From Saprospiraceae bacterium (GTDB lineage: Bacteria; Bacteroidota; Bacteroidia; Chitinophagales; Saprospiraceae), in NCBI GenBank assembly GCA_016708265.1, contig JADJGA010000012.1, positions 531,001-595,000 on the forward strand: a stretch of DNA of 64,000 nt, written 5' to 3'. A program made the translations under genes and the position numbers. The notes under the pieces are model-generated. The model saw only the letters and a list, made by a program, of their open reading frames with translations, was not told the origin of the DNA and ran no database searches. Shown piece by piece: positions 25,801-34,130 of this stretch; the first letter of the stretch is position 1, and every line of letters starts with the position of its first letter.

Positions 25801-26091
25801 ATTCTGAGAGATATCAACTGGGAATTTAATGGTCAGGATCCACCTGCAAGTTCAGAAGAGAGATGGCCTCAGCCTGTACCTTTGAATGATAGGATTGGAT
25901 ATGTTTATTATACCCATTTCAGTACAAAAATGCCTGTTAATGAAAGTGAAAGAGATGCTATGAAGATTCTGAGCAAAAGAATCCCTGCAATTGCAGAAAA
26001 ACTGGATAAGATCAAAAAGATCTCAGTTCCGGAAATTGAAATGTATTTTGAGAAAATTAAAGCTCCCTGGACTCCAGGAAGGAATAATTAA
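22852..26091 (+). CDS. BNR/VPS10 (sortilin-like) beta-propeller protein
   Basis: This 1079-residue protein starts with a signal peptide (MKNTFFTLFVIFVALISGFSQS). Repeated BNR/Asp-box-like units with the pattern S-x-D-x-G-x-T-W run from about residue 30 to 740, for example SVDAGKSWT, TEDGGKTWKR, SVDGGNTWIK, SSDKGATWNK and STDKGKTWKA. This indicates one or two many-bladed beta propellers of the sortilin/VPS10 type. A C-terminal region of about 300 residues includes FGNEVRKL, INRLTWDLRY and a helical tail, as in the widespread Bacteroidota glycosyl-hydrolase/VPS10 family. These proteins are annotated as glycosidases, but enzymatic activity is not established and no catalytic residues can be named. 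Confidence 0.85.
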   Translation: MKNTFFTLFVIFVALISGFSQSKPADTIPTNIFGGLKFRNLSPAHISGRISDLAVNPRNHSEYYVAVSSGNVWKTINNGTTFEPIFDDYGSFSMGCITMDPKSHNVLWLGTGENKHQRSVSYGDGIYKSVDAGKSWTNMGLKQSFQIGKIIVHPDNSDIVFAACEGSVWGSGGERGVYKTEDGGKTWKRTLFVSDNTGVSNIDIDPKDPKIMYASAEQRRRTNATRIGGGPESSLWKSVDGGNTWIKLENGIPGGDKGGMFIAVSPVDNNVVYAMVEAAMKEGGFYRSSDKGATWNKMSDYVTSGQYYCEFFPSPFDVNKIYATETVSKFSIDGGKTWKPIGNNGRHVDDHVFWIDTQDEKHFMIGTDGGLYETFDGGSHYNHKMIPVTQYYRVFADNTYPFYWVYGGTQDNSSMGAPSNTLYDDGISRAEWDITLGGDGFWQAVDPENTNIVYSEYQYGNIYRYDKRSGDKLFIKPQESENDSLFKFHWDAPFILSHFSPSRLYMAGNFLFQTDDRGQSWKKISGDLSTGMDRNSWPVMDRYWGIESVEKDVSTSLYGTAVSLAESPVREGLVFVGTNDGALNITNDGGKTWSKVKKIADAPEYTFISDIEPSNFDENVVYVTLNNHKNFDFKPYVFKSTDKGKTWKAISGKLPVNQPVHSIKQDFREPNLLFLGTEFGLYFTADDGKQWIKMKNGLPTISVRDITTHKGEEDLVIATFGRGFYILDDYSPLRKLNGLNSKEFELFDIKDARLYVERDRGGYGFGSVIHFDANEPFGATFTYIVKDDVKTMKQVRREKEKELIKNKSRIPIPTLEEQRKEKEEVAPYFIFIIKDEFGNEVRKLNKNISKGINRLTWDLRYSTPDPMNTTEKFDASATGGKGMLVTEGNYSLSVLKFVNGKFDTLVVEKQFKVVPLNMNSQAVAEKSDLAQFNKEVREVYRKATAVRSDLEQLLARVLTLKQLGNNTPGTSVSVMNKIIDAEKILRDINWEFNGQDPPASSEERWPQPVPLNDRIGYVYYTHFSTKMPVNESERDAMKILSKRIPAIAEKLDKIKKISVPEIEMYFEKIKAPWTPGRNN

Positions 26092-26211
26092 CAAATAAAT
26101 TCGTTTTTTGAGTCATTGAGAAAATTAAAGTTATAAGGTAATATAGAACCATATCATTAAAGAATATGATTTTATATTGCCTTTTTTTTAGTATATTTAA
26201 AATATTGATAT

Positions 26212-27249
26212 ATGAGAATAAGCAGGAATTTGAAATTATCAATTTTAGCAATTTTTATTGCCCTTGTCGGATCAGGCTTGTTTTTGCGTAAATGGCTCTG
26301 GATGGATAATGTAAAACCTGAATCAGGAGATACAGAATTGTTGATACCTACAGGATCCAAATACGAAGATGTAGTCAGAATACTGAAAGAAAAGGACATT
26401 CTCAAGAGTTATGCTTCATTCGAACTTGTTGCTAAAGTCCTGAAATATAAAGGAAAAGATACTCCTTCAGGAAGATATATAGTCAAACCTAATATGAGTA
26501 GTTTTGCGTTGGTCAGGATGCTTAGAGCAGGTTTTCAAACACCTGTAAATCTGACTTTTAACAATGTGAGGACAATAAATGAACTGGCTGGAAAAATCGG
26601 TAAATATATAGAACCTGATTCTCAGGATTTACTGAATGTTTTGCTTGATTCTGCTTATTTAAAAGATATGGGTTTCAATAAGTTCAACATTCTTTCGATG
26701 TTTATTCCCAATACTTATGAGTTTTTCTGGAATACAAATCCCGACAAATTTTTCAGAAGAATGAAATCAGAACACGAGAAATTCTGGCAATCCAGTGACA
26801 GAATTGCAAAAGCAAAGAAATTGGGTCTGAACCAGGATGAAATATATACTCTTGCTTCCATTGTTGAAAAGGAAACTTTAGTCAGCAGTGAAAAATCAAC
26901 CATTTCTTCAGTATATTTGAACAGGCTGAGGTCAGGCCAAAGATTGCAGGCTGACCCTACTGTGGTTTTCGCTTCAGGAGATTTCAGTCTTAAAAGGATT
27001 TATGAAAAGCATACTCAGATCAAATCACCATATAATACCTACAGAAACACCGGTTTGCCTCCCGGGCCAATATGTATGCCTGATCTAAGTACTGTTGATG
27101 CCGTTCTGAATACAAAAGATACAGATTATATGTTTTTCTGCGCTACCGGAGATGGAAGTGGCAGCCATAGATTTGCTGTAACTTTTCGTCAGCATGTCGA
27201 AAACGCAAATCGATACAGGGAATTGCTGAACAAACAGGATATCAAGTAG
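26212..27249 (+). CDS. mltG: Endolytic murein transglycosylase MltG (YceG-like)
   Basis: This 345-residue protein has one N-terminal membrane segment (residues 10-25), a LysM-like region around residues 40-100 (LLIPTGSKYEDVVRIL), and a YceG catalytic domain. The catalytic glutamate is Glu219 in TLASIVEKET. Other family segments are SVYLNRLRSGQRLQADPTV, SPYNTYRNTGLPPGPICMP and HRFAVTFRQHVENANRYR. MltG cleaves nascent glycan strands at the inner membrane and sets their length. It lies 120 bases after the propeller gene and ends in TAG, so TAG is an ordinary stop in this genome. Confidence 0.95.
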   Translation: MRISRNLKLSILAIFIALVGSGLFLRKWLWMDNVKPESGDTELLIPTGSKYEDVVRILKEKDILKSYASFELVAKVLKYKGKDTPSGRYIVKPNMSSFALVRMLRAGFQTPVNLTFNNVRTINELAGKIGKYIEPDSQDLLNVLLDSAYLKDMGFNKFNILSMFIPNTYEFFWNTNPDKFFRRMKSEHEKFWQSSDRIAKAKKLGLNQDEIYTLASIVEKETLVSSEKSTISSVYLNRLRSGQRLQADPTVVFASGDFSLKRIYEKHTQIKSPYNTYRNTGLPPGPICMPDLSTVDAVLNTKDTDYMFFCATGDGSGSHRFAVTFRQHVENANRYRELLNKQDIK

Positions 27250-27352
27250 TTAGGCAGATCAATTTAGCATAATGTATTATAGGAACATGCAAATTTGTAA
27301 AGGAGTAGAACTGAAGAGTACAATCAAAATACCGCAAACATCTTACAATAAA

Positions 27353-28045
27353 CTAATCCTGAAACAGTAATTTCCTGTCCTTGCATAAATAGGTCAGTGC
27401 TGGAAATTTCTCTATGATCTTGTAATCATGAGTTGCAAACAGAACTGCAGTCTGATTTTCAGTTGCTATACGCTTTAAAAGGTACATCAGCTCATTCGTG
27501 GAGTTGATATCAAGATTTCCGGTTGGCTCATCTGCAATCAGAAGTTCAGGTTTATTCAGCAGGGCTCTGCCGATAGCAACACGTTGCTGTTCACCTCCTG
27601 AGAGCTCAAATATCTTGTTGTTAAGTTTTTTTGCAAGACCTATTTCAAAGACTATTTCTTTTATACGCTTATTTCTTATTTCTTTATCAGGCCAGTCCAG
27701 AGCCCTGAGACTATAATCAAGATTCTGGTAAACGGTCCAGTTATTTATAAGATTGAAGTTCTGAAATATCATGCCCATTTTTCGTCTGAAAATATACTTG
27801 TTTTTGTAATTAAGTTCAGAAAGATCCTGATCAAGTACGAGTCCATATCCTTTAAAAAGCGGAAGATCACCATAAATGGTTTTGAGAAGACTGCTTTTCC
27901 CACTCCCGGTATCTCCTACCAGATAGGAAAATTCTGCTTCCTTGATAACCAGATTTATATTTTCAAGTACTATATTTTCTTCATGCTGAATATTTGCATT
28001 CTTTAATTCAATGATGTTTTTAATATCTAATCCGATCACCAGCAT
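27353..28045 (-). CDS. ftsE: FtsE-like ABC transporter ATP-binding protein
   Basis: This 230-residue ATPase carries Walker A GDTGSGKS (44-51), the signature LSGGEQQRV, Walker B LLIADEPTGNLD, and the H-loop FATHD. Length and organisation match FtsE, which with FtsX controls cell-wall hydrolases at the division site; LolD/MacB-type ATPases are similar and cannot be excluded. No ftsX or permease gene is adjacent, which is common in Bacteroidota. It ends the minus-strand run doxX-yjjG-ftsE, with an 11-base gap after the HAD gene. Confidence 0.8.
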   Translation of the reverse strand: MLVIGLDIKNIIELKNANIQHEENIVLENINLVIKEAEFSYLVGDTGSGKSSLLKTIYGDLPLFKGYGLVLDQDLSELNYKNKYIFRRKMGMIFQNFNLINNWTVYQNLDYSLRALDWPDKEIRNKRIKEIVFEIGLAKKLNNKIFELSGGEQQRVAIGRALLNKPELLIADEPTGNLDINSTNELMYLLKRIATENQTAVLFATHDYKIIEKFPALTYLCKDRKLLFQD

Positions 28046-28056
28046 AATTGTATTTT

Positions 28057-28743
28057 TTAATTAACTATTTCGATCAATTCATTCAGACTGTTTATTACGT
28101 AATCTGCATTTTCAAATTCCTCTGAACTAACATTATGGATATTGTACCAGCAAGTATGAAAACCATAGTCCTTTCCACCCTTCACATCAGCAATAAGATT
28201 GTCGCCGACAACAAGGTATTCTCCCTTATCAAAATTACCTGTTTCTTCATGCACAAATCTGAAATATTCAAAATTGGGTTTTGATATTCCCATTTCACCC
28301 GAAATAAAAACTTTATTGAAGATATGTTTTAACTGACACTGCTCATATCTCGGCCTCTGTACTTCTTTCATCCCGTTGGTGATCAATGCCACATTTGTTT
28401 TTCCGTGCAAATATGTCAAAATTTCTTCTGCTCCGTCCAATAATTTCGAATTTAATATTAATTGGCTTATAAAATAATCATTGAATTCATTGAGATCGAT
28501 TCCTGATACACCAAATACTGAGAATAGCCTACTGAATCGTTCAGATTTTATTTCTTCATGAGTGATCTCATTGCGGTCATATGCTGACCAGATAATAAAA
28601 TTTATCTTTACAAATTCATCAAATATCTCTTTTTTGTATTCTAAATTGTAATGATCAAAAGAATTCTCCAATGCTTTTCGTTGGGAAAATGTGAAATCAA
28701 AAAGTGTGTTATCAGCATCAAATAATAGCCATTTATACTTCAT
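28057..28743 (-). CDS. yjjG: YjjG-family HAD noncanonical pyrimidine nucleotidase
   Basis: This 228-residue HAD phosphatase has motif I DADNTLFDF (Asp9, Asp11), motif II ALITNGM, motif III Lys in GISKPNFEYF, and motif IV VGDNLIADVKGG. The helical cap and the spacing match the YjjG subfamily, which dephosphorylates (d)UMP, dTMP and noncanonical pyrimidine nucleotides to keep them out of DNA. Its start is followed closely upstream by the DoxX gene on the same strand (73 bases). Substrate assignment rests on family similarity. Confidence 0.85.
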   Translation of the reverse strand: MKYKWLLFDADNTLFDFTFSQRKALENSFDHYNLEYKKEIFDEFVKINFIIWSAYDRNEITHEEIKSERFSRLFSVFGVSGIDLNEFNDYFISQLILNSKLLDGAEEILTYLHGKTNVALITNGMKEVQRPRYEQCQLKHIFNKVFISGEMGISKPNFEYFRFVHEETGNFDKGEYLVVGDNLIADVKGGKDYGFHTCWYNIHNVSSEEFENADYVINSLNELIEIVN

Positions 28744-28816
28744 TTACCAGGATTGAAAGGTTCTGAAATCAATTTGTAATTAAATATTTTATTAACATTT
28801 AATCACAGCTTTCTGT

Positions 28817-29233
28817 TTATCTCGGCAAACGCATAGTGTAAATTAATGTTTTTACACTATAACTACCGGGTTTATTTATAAGCAGAAGAAGCAAAGCTCC
28901 GATTATAGCCAGATTTCTCATAAAATTGATCATCTGTATCCTTCTTACTGCAATTGGATCATTCCAGAATGAAAAGATTATAAAAGTCGTAGGGACAATA
29001 TATAAAAGCAGTAAAAATGCTCCAAAATTTGAATAGTAACCGATAAGAACAAGAGTAGCTCCAATTATCAAAGCAATTATAACAAATGTCAGCAAAAGAT
29101 CCTGCCGCCATGTTAGACCATATATGGCCATTGTCTCTTTTGTTTTCTCAAAATACCAGAATGAATCCATGGCTTCAAAATAAAATAGTATTGCAATGAA
29201 GATCCTTGCAAAAAGATCGAGGGTGTTTTTCAT
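28817..29233 (-). CDS. DoxX-like small integral membrane protein
   Basis: Starting at the ATG at 29233 (MKNTLDLFARIF), this 138-residue protein has four hydrophobic helices: LFARIFIAILFYFEA, LLTFVIIALIIGATLVLIGYY, GAFLLLLYIVPTTFIIFSF, and NLAIIGALLLLLI. The spacing and the FxNP/FWND turn fit the DoxX family. The longer frame to 29299 lacks a hydrophobic start and is not needed. DoxX proteins are linked to oxidoreductase complexes and oxidative stress, but this copy has no partner nearby. Confidence 0.75.
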   Translation of the reverse strand: MKNTLDLFARIFIAILFYFEAMDSFWYFEKTKETMAIYGLTWRQDLLLTFVIIALIIGATLVLIGYYSNFGAFLLLLYIVPTTFIIFSFWNDPIAVRRIQMINFMRNLAIIGALLLLLINKPGSYSVKTLIYTMRLPR

Positions 29234-29488
29234 TTTATAAAAGTTAAAATTGGTTTTTATATGCGCAATTATAAAACTACTGCATTTCAGATTGTTCATG
29301 AGACTTCAACATGCAAAAATATACTTAAAATAGTTAAAAAGCTATTATTAACAAAGAATATTCTATACCCTTAGTATGATTTTTTAATCTCAAAATGCTT
29401 TTAAAGCTAAAATTTTCGGTTCATTTTTTACATTAGAATATAAAAAGACCTTATATTTATGTTTTTATTCATTTAAGTTTATTGTAAT

Positions 29489-30184
29489 ATGAAAAAATCG
29501 GTAAAATCAGGAAAAATTCTAATTCTGGTATGGTTTTCTGTATTTTTATTCATTAATACTGCAAAAACACAAGTAGGAGTTGATCTTATCGTGAGTCAGC
29601 AAAAATTCATTAACTGGAATGATGTGATCAGCGACTATGCAACAGAAGAATATCATTTTTTGAGGTTTAATTACGGTGCAGGAATTAATTACTGGTTCAG
29701 ATTGAAAGAATACAGGGTTGAATTTACACCAGGTATTTATTATTTGTATTCAGATTTTAAATTTGATAATCCGGATTGTTCTTATATTTATCACAGTCAC
29801 ACAGCAGGAATGGAGTTTGATGCAAATATTTATCCGTTTGAATTGAGGAAAAAATCCTATGAAAAGGACTGTCCGTCTTTTTCTACCAGGGGTGAATACT
29901 TTCCAAAGAGTTTTTTTATTCAGGTTTCTCCAGGGATGTCCGGTTCTTACAGAAATATTACTCAGAAATACATCAGAAAATTTGATTTAGCAGGTAAACT
30001 GGATTTTGGTTTCGGACTTGATATGAAATTAAGCCAAAGGATTATAATTGCCCCGATAATTAAATATGGTTTTACTTTTGCTAATGATTGGAAAGGATTT
30101 TCTGAATTCCATGCCGAAGAAAGCTATCACGACAAAACTCCGGGACATTACCTTTCCCTTGTCATTTCTTTCTATATTAAATAA
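29489..30184 (+). CDS. Putative exported beta-barrel protein
   Basis: This 231-residue protein has an N-terminal export signal (ILILVWFSVFLFINTAKTQ) and alternating strands such as YGAGINYWFRLKEYRVEFTPGIYYLY, FFIQVSPGMSGSYRNI and AGKLDFGFGLDMKLSQRIIIAPIIKYGF, ending in YLSLVISFYIK. This is consistent with an outer-membrane barrel of the PorT/OmpW-like shape, but no family is recognised. It ends eight bases before the LD-carboxypeptidase gene, so the two are probably co-transcribed. Confidence 0.55.
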   Translation: MKKSVKSGKILILVWFSVFLFINTAKTQVGVDLIVSQQKFINWNDVISDYATEEYHFLRFNYGAGINYWFRLKEYRVEFTPGIYYLYSDFKFDNPDCSYIYHSHTAGMEFDANIYPFELRKKSYEKDCPSFSTRGEYFPKSFFIQVSPGMSGSYRNITQKYIRKFDLAGKLDFGFGLDMKLSQRIIIAPIIKYGFTFANDWKGFSEFHAEESYHDKTPGHYLSLVISFYIK

Positions 30185-30192
30185 ATATTACA

Positions 30193-31233
30193 GTGAAAAG
30201 AGAAACTTTCAATAAACTACTGGCATTCACAGGATTATCAAGTTTTTCAGAATTTGGTTTTATTCCTGAAGGTTCAAATCCGGTCAAACGGAATTCAATT
30301 AAGCCGAAAAGGCTTAAGAAAGGCTCTGTTATCGGACTTGTATCACCGGCAAGCCCGGTTTCCGACGAAGCCTATCAAATGACTTTGAAAAATATAGAAA
30401 GGATTGGATTGCAGTATAAATCAGGAGATAATATCCTTAAGAAGTATGGTTATCTGGCAGGTGACGATAAAGTAAGAATTGAAGATATCCACAGAATGTT
30501 TGCTGATCCCGGGATAGATGCTGTTTGGTGTATCAGAGGTGGTTATGGAACTACCAGAATAGTAGGGAAGCTCGATTATGAACTTATCAAAGACAACCCT
30601 AAAGTCTTCATTGGGTATAGTGATATTACAGCACTACATCTTGCTATAAACAAAAAAACAGGACTTGTTACATTTCATGGACCTGTTGCTTCTTCAGAAT
30701 TCACAGAGTATACACTGAAATGTTTTCAGGATATGATGTTTGAGAATAAAACAGTTTTTGACAATTATCTATATTCAGAAGAAACAGACCCTGTAATCAA
30801 TAAACCGGAGGTTATTTTTCCAGGTATTATGGAAGGCAGGCTGGTCGGAGGAAATCTTTCGTTGCTGGCAAGTCTGGCTGGTACCAAATATCAGTTGAAA
30901 TCAGAAGGCAATATTGTTTTTATAGAGGATATCGATGAAAAACCCTACAGAGTTGACAGAATGCTGACACAATTGATAGATACTTCAATTCTTGGCAAGG
31001 CAAATGGGATATTACTAGGTGTCTTTGAAGGCTGTGAAGCAAAGGAAGATGAAAAAAATACACTGAAACTTATGGAGACATTAAGAGACAGGCTTGGTGG
31101 TCTTGGAATACCGGTTTTTTATGGATTCTCATTCGGGCATATTAAAAACAATTGCACTATTCCTGTTGGCATCAGGGCAAGATTCGATACTGATAACCAG
31201 CAGCTTGTCTTGCTGGAGAAACCATTGGTCTGA
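30193..31233 (+). CDS. ldcA: LD-carboxypeptidase (S66 family)
   Basis: This 346-residue protein belongs to peptidase family S66. The catalytic serine is Ser143 in FIGYSDITAL, and the Glu245 and His316 of the triad sit in IVFIEDIDEKPYR and GFSFGHIKNN. The open frame begins with GTG at 30193, and the first residues could be an export signal (LLAFTGLSSFSEFGF). LD-carboxypeptidase removes D-Ala from murein tetrapeptides during recycling. The dipeptide epimerase gene follows after a 167-base gap, matching the known LdcA-YcjG recycling association. Confidence 0.88.
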   Translation: MKRETFNKLLAFTGLSSFSEFGFIPEGSNPVKRNSIKPKRLKKGSVIGLVSPASPVSDEAYQMTLKNIERIGLQYKSGDNILKKYGYLAGDDKVRIEDIHRMFADPGIDAVWCIRGGYGTTRIVGKLDYELIKDNPKVFIGYSDITALHLAINKKTGLVTFHGPVASSEFTEYTLKCFQDMMFENKTVFDNYLYSEETDPVINKPEVIFPGIMEGRLVGGNLSLLASLAGTKYQLKSEGNIVFIEDIDEKPYRVDRMLTQLIDTSILGKANGILLGVFEGCEAKEDEKNTLKLMETLRDRLGGLGIPVFYGFSFGHIKNNCTIPVGIRARFDTDNQQLVLLEKPLV

Positions 31234-31341
31234 AAGTATTATTTCAAATTGATTTATTTAAAGAAAATATTAATTGGCAGGATGAATTGTTTTGTCAATA
31301 GATAATGTGTATTTTATTTAAAGTTTTTAATAATGTTTACC

Positions 31342-31349
31342 TAAATTTG
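31342..31349 (+). promoter_or_regulatory. Candidate -7 element TAAATTTG before the epimerase gene
   Basis: TAAATTTG matches TAnnTTTG exactly, about 52 bases before the epimerase start at 31401. The position at the -33 distance is A/T-rich but not a clean TTTG. It suggests the epimerase has its own promoter in addition to any read-through from the LD-carboxypeptidase gene. Confidence 0.4.
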
Positions 31350-31400
31350 CAATTCAGTTAATATATTTTAAAAAATTTATAATTATAAAGCAAATTCCTC

Positions 31401-32420
31401 ATGAAACTAAGTTCAAAAATTTATTCATTAGATCTTAAACATGTATTTGGAATCTCCAGAAATTCATATGCAGTTCAGAAAACTTTGATAGTCAAACTTG
31501 AACAGGATGGCTTCAAAGGATATGGAGAAGCCGTCGCAGATCCATATTATGGCTTTACAGCTGAAGGTATGCAGATAGATCTTGAAGATCTGCGTCCTTT
31601 GATAGAGGGATATGAACTTAATAACCCGGAAGAGTTTTGGGATGAACTTAATTTACAACTGGATAAAAACAGGTTCTTACATTGTGCCATAGATATTGCT
31701 GCAAATGACCTTTATGGCAAAATGATAGGCAAACCCCTGTATCAGGTGTGGGGACAGGAGGCAAAAAACCTGCCAATGACAAATTTTACTATTGGAATTG
31801 ACACTATTGATGTAATGAAATCCAAGCTTCTGGAAATGCCATGGCCATTGTATAAAGTTAAGCTGGGGACAAAACACGATCTGGAGATCATTACCGAGCT
31901 CCGAAGTATAACAAATGCCAGATTCAGAGTAGATGCAAATACCGGCTGGACTGTTTCAACTACCATAAAAAATTCTCTGAAACTTAAGGAGCTTGGAGTA
32001 GAATTTATTGAACAGCCGTTACCTGCTGATAAATGGGATGAAATGGAGGCCATATATGCCAATTCAGTTCTTCCACTGATAGCCGACGAGGCATGCAGAA
32101 CTTTTGAAGATATACCCAAATGCGTCAACAGATTTCATGGAATAAATGTAAAACTGGTTAAAGCAGGAGGCCTGACTCCTGCCAGGAAAATGATTCTTGC
32201 AGCTAAGGAATATGGATTGAAAACTATGGTAGGCTGTATGACGGAATCATCAGTTGGAATATCAGCAGTCGGTCAGCTATTGCCATATCTTGATTATGTT
32301 GATATGGATGGAGCCCTGCTGCTCAAAACAGATATTGCTTCAGGTCACGAGATAATTTACGGAAATGTAACCCTGTCTGATCGTCCTGGTACAGGGGTGA
32401 AAATGGATACTGACTTCTAA
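31401..32420 (+). CDS. L-Ala-D/L-Glu-type dipeptide epimerase (enolase superfamily)
   Basis: This 339-residue enolase-superfamily member has the KVKLGT lysine pair (second-strand Lys acid/base), metal ligands in RVDANTGW, FIEQPL and IADEAC, the opposite Lys in INVKLVKAGGL, and the C-terminal substrate loop GCMTESSVG followed by YVDMDGALLL. The DMDG motif binds the dipeptide amino group in AE epimerases. It epimerises L-Ala-D-Glu from murein peptides to L-Ala-L-Glu for breakdown. The neighbouring LD-carboxypeptidase and a PLP enzyme ten bases downstream support a murein-peptide recycling role. Confidence 0.9.
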   Translation: MKLSSKIYSLDLKHVFGISRNSYAVQKTLIVKLEQDGFKGYGEAVADPYYGFTAEGMQIDLEDLRPLIEGYELNNPEEFWDELNLQLDKNRFLHCAIDIAANDLYGKMIGKPLYQVWGQEAKNLPMTNFTIGIDTIDVMKSKLLEMPWPLYKVKLGTKHDLEIITELRSITNARFRVDANTGWTVSTTIKNSLKLKELGVEFIEQPLPADKWDEMEAIYANSVLPLIADEACRTFEDIPKCVNRFHGINVKLVKAGGLTPARKMILAAKEYGLKTMVGCMTESSVGISAVGQLLPYLDYVDMDGALLLKTDIASGHEIIYGNVTLSDRPGTGVKMDTDF

Positions 32421-32429
32421 ATATTTGAG

Positions 32430-33419
32430 ATGACAGATTTTTGCAGCACATCTTATTTATATGTAAATGGGAATTCTGAATTTCTTGAAAATATCAAAAC
32501 AGGTATAGAAAAATACGGGTTGAATTTCGGAGGTTCCAGATTCAATAACATGTGTCCTGATATTTATGACCAGGCAGAAGTATTTTTTTCACAATTTTTG
32601 TCTACAGAAGATACTTTGATCGCCTCTTCTGGAACATTAGCCGGAATACTTTTTAATTCAATTCTGGTTGATAATCCGGGTTGTTTGGTTTTTCAGTCAT
32701 TTGATGCCCATCCTGCATTTAAAAACCCATTGATTAATTATATTGAATTTCATAATTTTGAGCGGTTAAAGGAGATTATCTTATCTCAGGATCCTGCAAT
32801 TTTGAAATACATCATTCTGAATTCAATTAATCCATCCACACTTAATTGTATTAATAGAGAATATTTGCTGGATTTTAAGCAATTTGAGAATACAATATTT
32901 ATAATCGATGACTCTCACGGTCTTGGAATAATCGATGAAGATGGTCAGGGGTTTAGCCCGTTAATGCGTAGGCTTGGATTGAAATACGTGATAATATCTT
33001 CATTAGCAAAAGCTTATGGCATTAGGGGAGGGATAATCTCGGGAGAGAAGAGTCTTATCAATACTATGAGAAACTCAAGAATATGGGGAGGGGCATCACC
33101 TCCACCACCATTTTATTTTTATGCATTTCTGAAATCCCAGCAATTATACAAGGATGAATTGTCAAAATTGAGAAACAATATCAGTTTTTTTAAAAACATG
33201 ATTATGGAAATCGATATTTTTAAGCACATTGATTATTTTCCGGTGTTTCTTTTTAAGAAGAAATTCAATGTCAGTACTCTTGAAGATATGGATATCATAA
33301 TATCATCTTTCAGGTATCCAACAAAAAACGACCCCCTTATTCAGAGGATCGTTTTAAATTCAGGACATCAATTTGATGAAATTGAAAGCCTGGTAAAAGT
33401 TGTCAACAGGATTTATTAA
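32430..33419 (+). CDS. PLP-dependent aminotransferase, KBL/BioF-like, short form
   Basis: This 329-residue fold-type I PLP enzyme resembles the alpha-oxoamine synthase group (BioF, 2-amino-3-ketobutyrate ligase). IDDSHGLGIID at about 159-169 contacts the cofactor and Lys194 in ISSLAKAYGIRGG is the expected Schiff-base lysine. It is some 60 residues shorter than typical BioF/KBL proteins. It starts ten bases after the epimerase gene, so it is in the same operon. A role in using amino acids released from murein peptides is inference. It overlaps the converging DUF4412 gene by four bases at the stop codons. Confidence 0.75.
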   Translation: MTDFCSTSYLYVNGNSEFLENIKTGIEKYGLNFGGSRFNNMCPDIYDQAEVFFSQFLSTEDTLIASSGTLAGILFNSILVDNPGCLVFQSFDAHPAFKNPLINYIEFHNFERLKEIILSQDPAILKYIILNSINPSTLNCINREYLLDFKQFENTIFIIDDSHGLGIIDEDGQGFSPLMRRLGLKYVIISSLAKAYGIRGGIISGEKSLINTMRNSRIWGGASPPPPFYFYAFLKSQQLYKDELSKLRNNISFFKNMIMEIDIFKHIDYFPVFLFKKKFNVSTLEDMDIIISSFRYPTKNDPLIQRIVLNSGHQFDEIESLVKVVNRIY

Positions 33420-34120
33420 AATCCTCCCATTCCCATATTTTTAAGCTCTTCCATGCTCATCTCCTTGTAGCCTTTTTTATCAAATTCAAATACAGAAGCA
33501 TCAAAATCTTTTTTAAGCTCTTTAAGTTCTGTTTTCATCGAAAATTGTCCTGGTATACTGATTGAGAATTCCAGAGGAAATCCTCCAATATCAGCATTAT
33601 CAATACCCTGACTTACCACCGCACTTGTTTTTATCTCATTTGTCACCCAAAACTGCATATTGCCGGCCTCATTTTTACCTGAAGGATCCTTAACGGTAAC
33701 AAGATGAGCCTTGTAGCCCATTATTTCTTTAGTTTTGTCTTTATGATGAATATATTCCAGTTTGCCTCCTTCTTCTTTTTTCATTTTGTCAAGTTCAGCT
33801 TTTGCCATTTTCGTAAGAATCTTTTGACCCATTGCATCCATATACATTTCAGTATTGCCTTCTTTGTCCATAACTATTTTTGTGTTAACCATGCCTCCCA
33901 TCATTGACAATTTGGTTAGAGATTTGGGTCCGTCAAAATATACTTTTGTGATTGAACCTTTGAGCATATTTGTCATCATTGATGCATTTGGATCGTCTTC
34001 GGATTCTGCCTTGACATCCGTTATTTCATATTTCATATATGCTTTGGTCAACTCCTGAGCTAATGAAGTAAATCTGAAAAATGTCATTAATGTAAGCAGG
34101 ATAAAAATGTTTTTTTTCAT
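33416..34120 (-). CDS. DUF4412-like exported protein
   Basis: This 234-residue protein has a signal peptide (MKKNIFILLTLMTFFRFTSLAQ) and a Met/Lys-rich mature region: MTNMLKGSITKVYFDG, TEMYMDAMGQKILTKM, IMGYKAHLVTVKD, MQFWVTNEIK and VFEFDKKGYKEMSMEEL. This arrangement fits the DUF4412 family, whose members resemble periplasmic LolA-like half-barrels that could bind a hydrophobic ligand; function is unknown. It starts ten bases after the stop of the FG-GAP gene and could be co-transcribed with it. Confidence 0.7.
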   Translation of the reverse strand: MKKNIFILLTLMTFFRFTSLAQELTKAYMKYEITDVKAESEDDPNASMMTNMLKGSITKVYFDGPKSLTKLSMMGGMVNTKIVMDKEGNTEMYMDAMGQKILTKMAKAELDKMKKEEGGKLEYIHHKDKTKEIMGYKAHLVTVKDPSGKNEAGNMQFWVTNEIKTSAVVSQGIDNADIGGFPLEFSISIPGQFSMKTELKELKKDFDASVFEFDKKGYKEMSMEELKNMGMGGF

Positions 34121-34130
34121 TTTGATTGTT

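Noticed and set aside
29234..29299. N-terminal extension of the DoxX protein
   Set aside because: The added 22 residues (MNNLKCSSFIIAHIKTNFNF...) are not part of a membrane helix and the internal ATG at 29233 gives the normal family length.
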